Assembly: GCA_003339645.1 (NCBI GenBank)
Contig: QNUV01000021.1
Location: 620,001-684,000, forward strand
Source of the DNA: Microbacterium arborescens
GTDB lineage: Bacteria > Actinomycetota > Actinomycetes > Actinomycetales > Microbacteriaceae
Direction of reading: 5' to 3'
DNA length: 64,000 nt
This document shows positions 36,699 through 44,780 of the stretch, piece by piece; the first letter of the stretch is position 1, and each line of letters begins with the position of its first letter. The notes beneath the pieces were generated by a model. It did no database searches. It had not been told where the DNA came from and was given only the letters and a program-made list of their open reading frames with translations. Position numbers and translations under genes: made by a program.

Positions 36699-37513
36699 GC
36701 GCGACGGCGACCACCGCGATCGATCCCTACGCGGCCGCGCCGGCATCGCGTCGGCTGCTGTTCCGGCTCAACCCGCTGGCCAAGCTCGCGGCGCCCGTCC
36801 CCGCGATGGTCGCGCTGATCTTCACGCGCGACCTCGTGACGCCGCTCGCGATCCTCGCGCTCGCTTATGCGGTACTGATCGTCGGTGCGCGCTGGACGCT
36901 CCGCACCGTTCTCCTGATCGCGGTCGCCGTGCCGGTCGGCATCCTGCTCGTGGGCGCGGGGATGTCGCTGTGGGTCGACGCTGCGCGGGTGGCCGACACC
37001 CCCGTGCTGCTCCAGCTCGGCGCGTGGAGCCTGCACGCCGGGGCGCTGCAGATCGGGATGGCGACCGGGTTGCGGCTCGGAGCGATCGCCGCGCTGGCGT
37101 TCATCGCCGGACTCACCACGACGGGGCCGGACCTCGTGCGGGCGACCGTCCAGCAGCTGCGGGTGCCCTACCGCGTCGGCTACACGGCGCTCGCGGCGTT
37201 CCGGTTCGTGCCGCGCTTCGGCTACGAGCTCGACCTCATCAGGCAGGCGCACCGGGTGCGCGGTGCCCACGGCGGGCGGGGGCCGTTCGCGGCGATCGCG
37301 CGGTGGGGAGGTTACGTCGTCCCCCTGCTCGCAGGAGCCATCCGCCACGCCGAACGCGTCGCGCTCGCGATGGACTCGCGCGCCTTCGGCGCACACCGCG
37401 ATCGCACCGAGCGCCACCTCGTACCGTTCCGGCGGCGTGACGTCGTCTTCATCGTGGTCTTCTGGATCGCCTCGGCCGCGATCCTCATTCCCCTTTTCCC
37501 CTGGACCCCCTGA
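36695..37513 (+). CDS. ECF transporter T component (EcfT / YkoC-like)
   Basis: 272-aa membrane protein with about five helices. The EcfT coupling motifs are visible: RQAHRVRGAH (first A-R-G-type motif) and AMDSRAFGAH (second, S-R-x-F-G), which dock into the two ATPase domains. N-terminal LLFRLNPLAKLAAPV is also typical (the NP-x-K motif). The gene overlaps the ATPase gene by 4 bp. It is the scaffold connecting the double ATPase to one or both S components. Confidence 0.92.
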   Translation: MSATATTAIDPYAAAPASRRLLFRLNPLAKLAAPVPAMVALIFTRDLVTPLAILALAYAVLIVGARWTLRTVLLIAVAVPVGILLVGAGMSLWVDAARVADTPVLLQLGAWSLHAGALQIGMATGLRLGAIAALAFIAGLTTTGPDLVRATVQQLRVPYRVGYTALAAFRFVPRFGYELDLIRQAHRVRGAHGGRGPFAAIARWGGYVVPLLAGAIRHAERVALAMDSRAFGAHRDRTERHLVPFRRRDVVFIVVFWIASAAILIPLFPWTP

Positions 37514-37525
37514 TGCCGGCAACAC

Positions 37526-37593
37526 CCCGTCGAGTCGCCACGTATCGCGGATGCGGGGGCACCCGCATCCGCATTTGCTGGCGAGTCGACGGG
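37526..37593. repeat. Nested palindromic repeat, copy 2 (intergenic)
   Basis: Outer arms CCCGTCGAGTCGCCA (37526-37540) and TGGCGAGTCGACGGG (37579-37593) pair at 14 of 15 positions. Inner arms GCGGATGCGGG (37547-37557) and CCCGCATCCGC (37562-37572) are perfect over 11 bp around a GGCA loop. It occupies the gap between the T component and the siderophore-interacting protein. It could attenuate or punctuate the operon but lacks a T-tract. Confidence 0.88.
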
Positions 37594-37622
37594 TTGTGGC
37601 GAGCCCGGAAAGGATGCTGCGC

Positions 37623-38534
37623 ATGACCCGCAACCTCGTCAAGCCCACGACGCCCGGCCTGGTGCGTCTGGAGGTGCTGCGCGCCGAGCGGCTCGCTCCG
37701 CACTGGATGCGGGTGACGTTCGGCCGCGGCGACATCGACCGGTTCGTGCCGCTCGGCTACGACCAGTGGTTCCGCCTCTTCCTGCCGCTCGGCGGCGATG
37801 AGGCCCTCGATCGCATCCCCGCGAAGGCCAACAAGCTGTTCGGGTACCTCAAGTACCTCCGTATCCCCGAGGGCGAGCGGCCGGTCATGCGCAACTACTC
37901 GGTGCGTGCGTACCGGCCGTCGGGACCGTCGGGCGGCGCCGAGATCGACGTCGACTTCGTGCTGCACGGCTCGGGACCGACCGCCGGCCCCGCCTCGCGC
38001 TGGGCCTCGCAGGCCCACGCGGGAGAGAGCGTCGTCATCATCGACGAGGGACTGCGCTTCAACCCCGAGCGAGGTGTCGACCGGGTGCTGCTCGTCGCAG
38101 ACGAGACGGGTGCACCGGCCGTGGCCTCCATCTGCGCATCTTTGCCGGGAACGGCATCCGGGATGGCGCTCATCGAGGCCCCGTCGAGCGACGACGTGCT
38201 CGAGATCGAAGCGCCTCCGGAGGTCGATGTCCGGTGGCTCGTCCGGGCGCCCGACGCGAAGCCGGGGTCAGCCGCCCTTGCAGCGCTGAGCGCGTTGACC
38301 CCGGGCGCCGTGCCTGCGCAGCCGCTCCATGCCTTCGTCGTCGGTGAGCAGTCGCTGCCGACCACCGCTCGACGGATGCTCATCGCCGACCACGGCATCC
38401 CGAAGGAGCAGATCAGTTTCGTCGGCTACTGGCGCGAGGGCGCGGGAGCGCCGGCTCCGAGGTCGCAGGCGAGGGAACAGCACGCGCCCTCCGACGCGGC
38501 TCCGACGTCGGCGGAATCGGAGGCAACGGCATGA
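37623..38534 (+). CDS. Siderophore-interacting protein (FAD-dependent ferric reductase)
   Basis: 303-aa cytoplasmic flavoprotein of the ViuB/SIP family, which releases iron from ferric siderophores by reduction. Landmarks: the FAD site RNYSVRAYRP in the barrel domain, DVDFVLHGSGPTAGPASRWA, then the nucleotide domain with LLVADETGAPAVASI, VVGEQSLPTTARRML and C-terminal ISFVGYWREGA. The last about 30 residues are a Ser/Ala-rich extension. ATG 37623 is 8 nt after GGAAAGGA; ATG 37614 is too close to that site. It lies inside the ECF operon and overlaps the second S component by ATGA, tying the transporter to iron. Confidence 0.92.
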   Translation: MTRNLVKPTTPGLVRLEVLRAERLAPHWMRVTFGRGDIDRFVPLGYDQWFRLFLPLGGDEALDRIPAKANKLFGYLKYLRIPEGERPVMRNYSVRAYRPSGPSGGAEIDVDFVLHGSGPTAGPASRWASQAHAGESVVIIDEGLRFNPERGVDRVLLVADETGAPAVASICASLPGTASGMALIEAPSSDDVLEIEAPPEVDVRWLVRAPDAKPGSAALAALSALTPGAVPAQPLHAFVVGEQSLPTTARRMLIADHGIPKEQISFVGYWREGAGAPAPRSQAREQHAPSDAAPTSAESEATA

Positions 38535-39100
38535 GCACCTCGGCCCGATCTCGCGCCGCACGCGTCTCGACGGCGTACCTGCTGACCTGCGCAGCGATCG
38601 GCGTCGCGGCGAGCGCGTTGCTCGCGCCTGCGTGGGTCGCATCGACGACCCTGTTCCTCACGGTGCCGTTCGCGACGGTGGCGATCGCCGGGCTGTGGGT
38701 TCTCCCCGCCGTCATCGCTCTCAGGCTGCTGCAACGCCCGGGAGCGGGGCTGCTCGTGGGGCTGATCTCGGGGCTCGTGCTCGCGCCGTTCTTCACGATC
38801 GGATCGGTTGCGACGATGTTGTACTGGTCGTTCTTCCCCGAGCTGCCGTTCCTCGCGACGCTTTACCGGCGCTGGAACACGTGGCTGCACTACGCGGGTG
38901 CCGCGATCATCGGTGCGACCTACCCGGTCTTCGCGGCGCAGTCGTTCGACCTGTGGAGCATGGCCACGCCCGTGCTCGTCGGGTTCATCGCCCTGTGCAT
39001 CGGGAGCTGCCTCGTGGCCACGTGGCTCGGCATCCTGATCGGCGACCGCCTGCGAGCCACCGGCGTCGCGACCCTCGCCCGCCGCCGGACGCCCGCCTGA
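38531..39100 (+). CDS. ECF transporter S component, YkoE-like (S2)
   Basis: 189-aa membrane protein with about six helices, paralogous to the protein at 34265 (shared opening STxxLLTCAAIGVA and closing GILIGDRLRATGVATLARR). The start overlaps the siderophore-interacting-protein stop (ATGA), so it is translationally coupled and lies downstream of the iron box. S components bind the substrate; two paralogues beside one energising module suggest either two related cargos or a heteromeric binding unit. Confidence 0.8.
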   Translation: MSTSARSRAARVSTAYLLTCAAIGVAASALLAPAWVASTTLFLTVPFATVAIAGLWVLPAVIALRLLQRPGAGLLVGLISGLVLAPFFTIGSVATMLYWSFFPELPFLATLYRRWNTWLHYAGAAIIGATYPVFAAQSFDLWSMATPVLVGFIALCIGSCLVATWLGILIGDRLRATGVATLARRRTPA

Positions 39101-39127
39101 CCCCCTCTTCCCCTTCCCTTCCCTCCT

Positions 39128-39193
39128 CCGTCGACTCGCCGAAAAATGCGGATGCGGGGGGTGCAGCATCCGCAGAACCTGGCGAGTCGACGG
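39128..39193. repeat. Nested palindromic repeat, copy 3 (between convergent genes)
   Basis: Outer arms CCGTCGACTCGCC (39128-39140) and GGCGAGTCGACGG (39181-39193) are perfect over 13 bp. Inner arms TGCGGATGC (39147-39155) and GCATCCGCA (39166-39174) are perfect over 9 bp. It separates the convergent S2 and VanY-like genes and may terminate both. Confidence 0.88.
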
Positions 39194-39214
39194 CCCGGCG
39201 AGCGCCGCGGCAGG

Positions 39215-40414
39215 TCAGTCGGCGTAGGTCGGGGCCGGGGGCATCCCGAAGAAGTCTTCGAGGGTGCGGTAGCCGCCGTCTGCGTAGAGCGCCGCCAGCT
39301 CGGGGCCGATGTAGCGCAGGTGCCAGGGCTCGTACTCGTAGCCGGTCGTGTCAGTGCGGCCGTCGGGGTAACGGATGATGAAGCCGAAGCGATGCGCGTT
39401 GGCGGCCACCCAGTCGGACTGCGCCGTGCCGCGGAACTGCTCGATGGCTCCGCATCCCCCGTCGCACGCGACGACATCGACGGCGAGGCCGGTCTGATGC
39501 TCGCTGTGGCCGGGGCGGGCGCTGGTGAGGTCGGCGTTGCTCTGTCCGAGCTGACCGACGTAGTTGCGGTACGTTGACACCTGGAAGTCGTACGAGCGGA
39601 ACCCGCTGTTGACCCCGATCGTTCCCGCACCCTCGTCTCTCGCCGCTGCCGCGAGCTGCGAGAGGGCTGCTGCGACGTCCGCACGCATGTGCCCCCCGCT
39701 GGTCCGCTCGACGCCCTCGGCGCGCGCTTGCGGCTCGGGCCAGTAGTCGATCGGATCGAGCGCGTTGAGCTTGTTGACCACGACCCAGGTGCGCCCGGCC
39801 TCGTGCAGGTCGATGCACGGGGCCGCCCCGGCGGTGATCGCGGCACGGAAGGGCTCGGCTCCCCCTGCCGCGGCGATGACGTCGGCGTCCGAGCCGGACG
39901 AGAGCGCCTCCGCGAAGCCCGGAGCTGAGCAGATGTCGCCCGCGGCGGCGGCATCCGTCGCGGCATCGTCGACCGGCTGCGCAGCGGAGTCCGCGTCGCC
40001 GGACTGCGCGGGCGCGGGGAGGCTCGACGCGATGGGCGCGTTGCCCGCCGTGTCGCCGAGGAGCGCGGCGACGGGGTCGGCGGCAGCGGCATCCGATCCG
40101 CTCAGCGCCGACGTGGTGCCGATGGCACCCGCGACGACGAGCCCGACGAGCGCGAGAGCCGCAGCGCCGGCGACGGCGCGGCGGCGGACATAGACGGATG
40201 CCGGCAAACGGACGGACGCCGTCAGGACGCCGGGCTCGGACGAGCCACCACCCTCGCGCGCCGGCGCGGATGCGGCATCCTCCGGCGGACGCGACACGGC
40301 AGACCCGGAACCGGCGGCGCGCTCGCGCAGCTCACGGCGCGTCGGAAGGGGTCGCGTCTCCGGCGACCGCTCGCGTCGCGAGCGACGCGTCTCCGGCTCG
40401 GTCGGGTGCGCCAC
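39215..40414 (-). CDS. VanY-type D-alanyl-D-alanine carboxypeptidase (M15B)
   Basis: 399-aa membrane-anchored peptidase. A basic cytoplasmic N-terminus of about 75 residues precedes one membrane helix (AVAGAAALALVGLVVAGAIG) and an Ala/Ser-rich linker. The C-terminal catalytic domain has the zinc and catalytic motifs SEHQTGLAVDVV and YEPWHLRYIG, plus GVNSGFRSYDFQ. It is predicted to trim the terminal D-Ala from peptidoglycan stem peptides outside the membrane. GTG start at 40414; the nearby upstream ATG is in another frame. Converges with the ECF operon. Confidence 0.92.
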   Translation of the reverse strand: MAHPTEPETRRSRRERSPETRPLPTRRELRERAAGSGSAVSRPPEDAASAPAREGGGSSEPGVLTASVRLPASVYVRRRAVAGAAALALVGLVVAGAIGTTSALSGSDAAAADPVAALLGDTAGNAPIASSLPAPAQSGDADSAAQPVDDAATDAAAAGDICSAPGFAEALSSGSDADVIAAAGGAEPFRAAITAGAAPCIDLHEAGRTWVVVNKLNALDPIDYWPEPQARAEGVERTSGGHMRADVAAALSQLAAAARDEGAGTIGVNSGFRSYDFQVSTYRNYVGQLGQSNADLTSARPGHSEHQTGLAVDVVACDGGCGAIEQFRGTAQSDWVAANAHRFGFIIRYPDGRTDTTGYEYEPWHLRYIGPELAALYADGGYRTLEDFFGMPPAPTYAD

Positions 40415-40467
40415 GCCCCCATTCTGCCCTGCGAGCCCGCCGGCCGCCGGTTAAGCCTCCTTCGTGA

Positions 40468-40502
40468 TTGACATCGCTTCGAATTTCTGTTCGAATTTTC
40501 TC
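40468..40502 (+). promoter_or_regulatory. Promoter with LexA/SOS box (box 40479-40494)
   Basis: A perfect -35 hexamer TTGACA (40468-40473) is followed after 17 bp by TCGAAT (40491-40496). Between and over the -10 lies TCGAATTTCTGTTCGA (40479-40494), which matches the actinobacterial LexA box TCGAAC-N4-GTTCGA except for one base. The expected transcription start falls at about 40503, the ATG itself, so the message is probably leaderless; no Shine-Dalgarno is present. Confidence 0.75.
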
Positions 40503-41567
40503 ATGCGATGGCAGGGGCAGCAGATGGGCGTGGCGGATGCCGCTGCTCTGCCCGGCCTCGAAACGCTCAATGGCCTCGTGCGCTCGGTGACGACGCCCGA
40601 GTTCGCGGGAGTGACCTTCCACGAGGTCATGTCACGCTCGGCGCTCAACCGGGTTCCGGGCCCGTCGGCGATGCCGTTCGACTGGACGGTCAATCCGTAC
40701 CGGGGGTGCACGCATGCCTGCGTCTACTGCTTCGCCCGTGGCACGCACGAGTATCTCGACATGGACGCGGGGGCCGACTTCGACTCGCAGATCGTCGTCA
40801 AGCTGAACGTCGCCGACGTGCTGCGTCGGGAGCTCTCGAAGCCGAGCTGGGCACGCGAGCAGGTCGCCCTCGGCACGAACACCGATCCCTACCAGCGGGC
40901 CGAGGGCCGCTACCGGTTGATGCCCGGCATCATCACGGCACTCGTCGACAGCGGCACGCCGTTCTCGGTGCTGACGAAAGGCACGCTGCTGCGACGCGAT
41001 CTGCCGCTGTTGGCCGAGGCGGCGCGTTCCGTGCCGGTCGATCTCGCGATGTCGATCGCGGTGCTCGACGAGCCGTTGCGCCAACTGCTCGAACCCGGCG
41101 CGCCGACGTTCGCCGCGCGCCTCGAAACGGTGCGAGCGGCCAGCGCCGCGGGGTTCCGGGTGACGGTGTTCCTCATGCCGATCGTGCCGCACCTCACCGA
41201 TTCGACCGAGGTACTCGACGATGCCCTGAGCCGGATCGCAGATGCCGGCGCCGCCCGCGTCGTCTACGGCGCGATGCACCTGCGACCGGGCGTCAAACCA
41301 TGGTTCCAGCAGTGGCTCGCGCGTGAACGCCCCGACCTCTTGCCGGTGTACCGCGGCCTGTACCCCGGGGCCGCGGTGCAGGCACCTCAGGGCTACCGGC
41401 GCATGCTCGCAGCGCGCGTTCGACCCCTGCTCGCGCGGCATCGACTGCGCGGCGGGCTCGAAGAGGAAGAGGCGCAGCCGAGCACCCGACGGTTCCGGCC
41501 GGGACCGGTCGTCACGACCTCGCGCGGCCGCGCCGCTGCAACGACATCCGTTCCCACCCTCTTCTGA
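40503..41567 (+). CDS. Rv2578c-family radical SAM protein
   Basis: 354-aa cytoplasmic radical SAM protein. The [4Fe-4S] cluster motif CxxxCxxC is GCTHACVYCFARGTHEYL, followed by the family-specific LGTNTDPYQRAEGRYRLMPGII and PVDLAMSIAVLDEPLRQLLEPGAP. The opening MRWQGQQMG is the usual start of this family, which favours ATG 40503 over the frame beginning at 40464. The family is distantly related to spore photoproduct lyase; its reaction is unknown. The LexA box in its promoter predicts induction by DNA damage. Confidence 0.92.
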   Translation: MRWQGQQMGVADAAALPGLETLNGLVRSVTTPEFAGVTFHEVMSRSALNRVPGPSAMPFDWTVNPYRGCTHACVYCFARGTHEYLDMDAGADFDSQIVVKLNVADVLRRELSKPSWAREQVALGTNTDPYQRAEGRYRLMPGIITALVDSGTPFSVLTKGTLLRRDLPLLAEAARSVPVDLAMSIAVLDEPLRQLLEPGAPTFAARLETVRAASAAGFRVTVFLMPIVPHLTDSTEVLDDALSRIADAGAARVVYGAMHLRPGVKPWFQQWLARERPDLLPVYRGLYPGAAVQAPQGYRRMLAARVRPLLARHRLRGGLEEEEAQPSTRRFRPGPVVTTSRGRAAATTSVPTLF

Positions 41568-41607
41568 AGCCGCACGCGGCGAATTGCAGTCGGCGTCGAG
41601 CTACGGC

Positions 41608-42267
41608 TTACGAGCGGATCGCCGCGAGCATCGCGGGGGCATAGTCGCGGTCGAAGGACGCCACCGGGCTGTTTCCCACGAACGCGATCCATACCGACTC
41701 ATCGAAGAGGTAACCGACGGTCCGAGACGCGATCTCTCCAGCCTCCACACGGGTGAACGTCACCGCCCCCTCGACATCACCTTCGCTGAAGGCCGCGGTA
41801 TCGCGGAGCTCGGCGACGAGGGCGTCGCGCGCGTCGAGGGTGAGAGTCAGACCGTAGACCGAGACGCCGCCGTCGGAGCCACCGGGAAAAACCCAGGCGC
41901 ACGCGATGTCGTCGCCCGCAGCCTCGGCAGCGAGGCGCGCCGGTTCGTCAGGCAGCGCAGCAGCAGCGCCGTCCCACGGGTCGCTGGGCACAGCCCCCTG
42001 CGTGAAGTTGGCATCGACGATCGCGCTCGGGACGAGTTCGTCGCAGCTCACGCCGTCGAGCGACGCCGTGATGGCGTCCGGCGTCGGGGATTCGGCGCTC
42101 TGCATCGGTGTCGGTGTCGGGGTCGGGGTCGGGGTCGACGCATTCGACTCGGTCGACGTCGCCGGACTCGCCGATGATGCCGGCTCGGTCGCGGCCGAGC
42201 ACCCTGTCATCACGAACGCCACTGCCGCGGCGAGACCCCAACACCCTACGAGCTGTTTCCGTCCCAT
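41608..42267 (-). CDS. Hypothetical lipoprotein
   Basis: 219-aa predicted lipoprotein: basic start, hydrophobic helix and lipobox VMTGC with Cys23, then a Ser/Thr/Pro-rich linker including a TP repeat tract. The globular part (about residues 70-219) has two Cys (SLDGVSCDELVP and GDDIACAWVF) that could form a disulfide, and ends in WIAFVGNSPVASFDRDY. I do not recognise a named family; the layout resembles DUF3558-like actinobacterial lipoproteins. ATG 42267 has GAGGA upstream. It converges with the radical SAM gene. Confidence 0.75.
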   Translation of the reverse strand: MGRKQLVGCWGLAAAVAFVMTGCSAATEPASSASPATSTESNASTPTPTPTPTPMQSAESPTPDAITASLDGVSCDELVPSAIVDANFTQGAVPSDPWDGAAAALPDEPARLAAEAAGDDIACAWVFPGGSDGGVSVYGLTLTLDARDALVAELRDTAAFSEGDVEGAVTFTRVEAGEIASRTVGYLFDESVWIAFVGNSPVASFDRDYAPAMLAAIRS

Positions 42268-42384
42268 TGGACGATCCTCGCAGATTCCGTTCGCCGCTGC
42301 GGAGCGGAACGCGCCGCGGATCGGGCCGCTGCGCACGGCGCAGGGAGCGCGCGGCTCGCGGCGCCCACGGCACACCCAACGGAA

Positions 42385-42434
42385 ACGCCCCGCCGAACGC
42401 CACGACCGTCAGGTCGCGGAGCGCGGCGGGGCGT
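42385..42434 (-). terminator. Hairpin terminator of the DEAD-box helicase gene
   Basis: Perfect 11-bp stem (ACGCCCCGCCG at 42385-42395 with CGGCGGGGCGT at 42424-42434). Read on the minus strand it is followed by TTTCCGTT, a short T-rich run, about 40 bp beyond the helicase stop. The segment between the helicase stop and the hairpin holds about three tandem copies of a 12-bp unit (GCGTCGGGTCAG, about 42442-42480). Confidence 0.6.
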
Positions 42435-42473
42435 CAGCCCGGCGTCGGGTCAGGCGTCGGGTCAGGCGTCGGG

Positions 42474-44780
42474 TCAGGCGTCGACGTTCGCGAGCTGTCG
42501 GCCCGAGACCTCCTCGAGGATGTCGTCGCCGGGGCGCACATCGTCGAAGGGGGCGTCGATCTCGGCACGCTCGAGCATCTCGGTCATGCGGCGGCGGCGC
42601 TGACGCGTGATGAGGGTGACGACCGCGCCCGAGCGACCGGCACGGCCGGTGCGGCCCGCACGGTGCAGGTACGTCTTGTACTCATCGGGAGCGTCGGCCT
42701 GGATCACCAGATCGATGTCGTCGACGTGGATGCCGCGGGCAGCGACATCCGTTGCGACGAGCACCCGCACCTTGCCGTCGGTCAGACGCTGCAGGTTGCG
42801 CGTGCGCTTGCCCTGGTTGAGGTCGCCGTGGAGCGCGACCGCCGCGATCCCGGCATCCTCGAACTGCTCGGCGAGCATCTCGGTGTAGGCACGGGTGCGG
42901 GCGAAGACGAGGGTCTTACCGTCGCGATCGACGAGGGAGTTGAGGATCTCGGCCTTGTCGCGGTGGTCGAGGACGAGCACGCGGTGGTCGATGGTCGAGG
43001 TGTCCTGGCTCTCGCCCGCGACCTCGTAGACGGCGGGCTCGACGAGGAACTCGTCGACCAGCGCCGCGACCTCGCGGTCGAGCGTCGCGGAGAAGAGCAG
43101 TTTCTGCGCGCCGTCCTGCACGAGGCGGAGGATGCGCTGCATGGGCTCGAGGAAGCCGAGCTCGCTCATGTGGTCAGCCTCGTCGAGCACGACGATTCCT
43201 ACCTCGGAGAGGTCGAGCTTGCCCTGGTTCTGCAGGTCCTCTATGCGCCCCGGGGTGCCGATGATGATGTCGACGCCCTTCTTGAGCGCACCGACCTGAC
43301 GCGCCTGCGGCACTCCGCCGTAGATCTGCGTCGTGAACAGGCCGACGCTGCGCGCGATCGCCTGCACGGTGCGGTCGATCTGCAGCGCCAGCTCGCGCGT
43401 CGGCGCGAGGATCAGGGCCTTCGGCGAACGCCCGAACTCGCGGCGCTTGCCGGCCTGGCTGCGCAGGATCGACTCGACGAGCGGAGCGCCGAACGCGATG
43501 GTCTTGCCCGAGCCGGTGCGGCCGCGGGCGAGCACATCCTTGCCCTCGAGGATCGGCGGAATGGTGGCCGCCTGGATCGGGAACGGGGATGCTGCGCCGA
43601 GAGCCTCGAGCTGACGGACGATGTTGTCGCCGAGGCCGAGGTCGGCGAACGACGACTGGGCGACGGATGCCGCATCCACGGCCTCCGCCTGCAGGCGCTC
43701 GTGGACGGTGTCGACGTGGTCCTGGTGGGCCTTCGACTTGGTCTCGGCATTCCAGTCCGAACGGTTCGGGCGGTCGCCGAAGTCGCGGCGGGGACGGTCG
43801 TCGAACGAACGCGCGGGGCGGTCGTCGCGGCGCGGGCGGTCCGAGAAGTCACGACGCGGACGGTCGTCGAACGAACGCGCGGGACGGTCGTCGCGGCGCG
43901 GGCGGTCGCCGAAGTCACGACGCGGACGGTCATCCCGGTTCGGGCGGTCGCCGAAATCACGACGGGGGCGATCATCGAACGAACGCGCGGGATGGTCGTC
44001 GCGGCGTGGGCGGTCACCGAAGTCACGACGCGGACGGTCATCCCGGTTCGGGCGGTCGCCGAAATCACGACGGGGGCGATCATCGAACGAACGCGCGGGA
44101 TGGTCGTCGCGGCGTGGGCGGTCACCGAAGTCACGACGCGGACGGTCATCCCGGTTCGGGCGGTCGCCGAAATCACGACGGGGGCGATCATCGAACGAAC
44201 GCGCGGGACGGTCGTCGCGGCGTGGGCGGTCACCGAAGTCACGACGCGGACGGTCATCGCGATTCGGACGGTCCGAGAAGTCGCGACGGGGACGGTCATC
44301 GAACGAACGGGCCGGGCGGTCGCCGAAGTCACGACGCGGACGGTCGTCGCGGAACGAGGGACGCGCGTCGCCGAAGGTCCGGCGGTCGTCGCGAGGCTGC
44401 GCTTCGTAGGGGCGTCGGCCACCGGCATCCGATCGGCGGTCGTTTCCGTAGCCGCGCTGCTCGCGAGGCGCTCGGTCATCGCGACCGCCCCGGTCGTCAC
44501 GGAAGGAGCGCTCGCCACGTCCGCCGCGGTCGTCGCGGGCCTGCGAACGGATGCCGCGGGCTTCGTCACGACCCGCACGGTCCTGTGAAGACCAGCGGTT
44601 CTTGCGGCCGGTGTCTTCGCTCTCGGCACGGTAGCCGCGGTGACCGGGGCTCTTGCTGCCGGGGGTTCCGGCCGACGACTGGCCGGGGCGACGCTTCGCG
44701 TCCTGGTACGAGGTCTTCTTGCCGTAGCGGGGCTCGAAGTTCTGCGCGCGGCCGCCGGCCGGCTTCTTGTTCTTGGGCAT
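42474..44780 (-). CDS. DEAD-box RNA helicase with long Arg/Asp-rich repeat N-terminus
   Basis: 768-aa ATP-dependent RNA helicase. The first about 345 residues are low-complexity, Arg/Asp/Gly/Phe-rich and dominated by RRDFGDRP-type repeats, likely a disordered RNA-binding or phase-separating region. The core follows: Q-motif region FADLGLGDNIVRQLEALG, Walker A ARGRTGSGKTIAFG, VLDEADHMSELGF, LLFSATLD, and C-terminal VATDVAARGIHVDDIDLVI and HRAGRTGRAGRSG. It resembles RhlE/CsdA-type helicases but with the unusual extension at the N-terminus rather than the C-terminus. ATG 44780 follows GAAGGA. Confidence 0.92.
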   Translation of the reverse strand: MPKNKKPAGGRAQNFEPRYGKKTSYQDAKRRPGQSSAGTPGSKSPGHRGYRAESEDTGRKNRWSSQDRAGRDEARGIRSQARDDRGGRGERSFRDDRGGRDDRAPREQRGYGNDRRSDAGGRRPYEAQPRDDRRTFGDARPSFRDDRPRRDFGDRPARSFDDRPRRDFSDRPNRDDRPRRDFGDRPRRDDRPARSFDDRPRRDFGDRPNRDDRPRRDFGDRPRRDDHPARSFDDRPRRDFGDRPNRDDRPRRDFGDRPRRDDHPARSFDDRPRRDFGDRPNRDDRPRRDFGDRPRRDDRPARSFDDRPRRDFSDRPRRDDRPARSFDDRPRRDFGDRPNRSDWNAETKSKAHQDHVDTVHERLQAEAVDAASVAQSSFADLGLGDNIVRQLEALGAASPFPIQAATIPPILEGKDVLARGRTGSGKTIAFGAPLVESILRSQAGKRREFGRSPKALILAPTRELALQIDRTVQAIARSVGLFTTQIYGGVPQARQVGALKKGVDIIIGTPGRIEDLQNQGKLDLSEVGIVVLDEADHMSELGFLEPMQRILRLVQDGAQKLLFSATLDREVAALVDEFLVEPAVYEVAGESQDTSTIDHRVLVLDHRDKAEILNSLVDRDGKTLVFARTRAYTEMLAEQFEDAGIAAVALHGDLNQGKRTRNLQRLTDGKVRVLVATDVAARGIHVDDIDLVIQADAPDEYKTYLHRAGRTGRAGRSGAVVTLITRQRRRRMTEMLERAEIDAPFDDVRPGDDILEEVSGRQLANVDA
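43815..44260. repeat. 108-bp tandem coding repeats in the helicase N-terminus
   Basis: A 108-bp unit (36 codons: RRDFGDRP, RRDDHPARSFDDRP, RRDFGDRP, NRDDRP) recurs at exact 108-bp spacing; a marker string CGGACGGTCAT begins at 43923, 44031, 44139 and 44247. The middle copies are nearly identical in DNA, implying recent duplication, while the outer ones have diverged. Copy number probably varies between strains. Boundaries are approximate. Confidence 0.85.

Noticed and set aside
34881-38534. A thiamine (HMP) ECF transporter as the final call for the ECF locus
   Set aside because: The subunits resemble YkoEDC, but the iron box and the embedded siderophore-interacting protein fit iron-related uptake better, so only the neutral ECF component names are used.
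43815-44260. A CRISPR-like array
   Set aside because: The repeats are contiguous 108-bp coding units without unique spacers and keep one reading frame.
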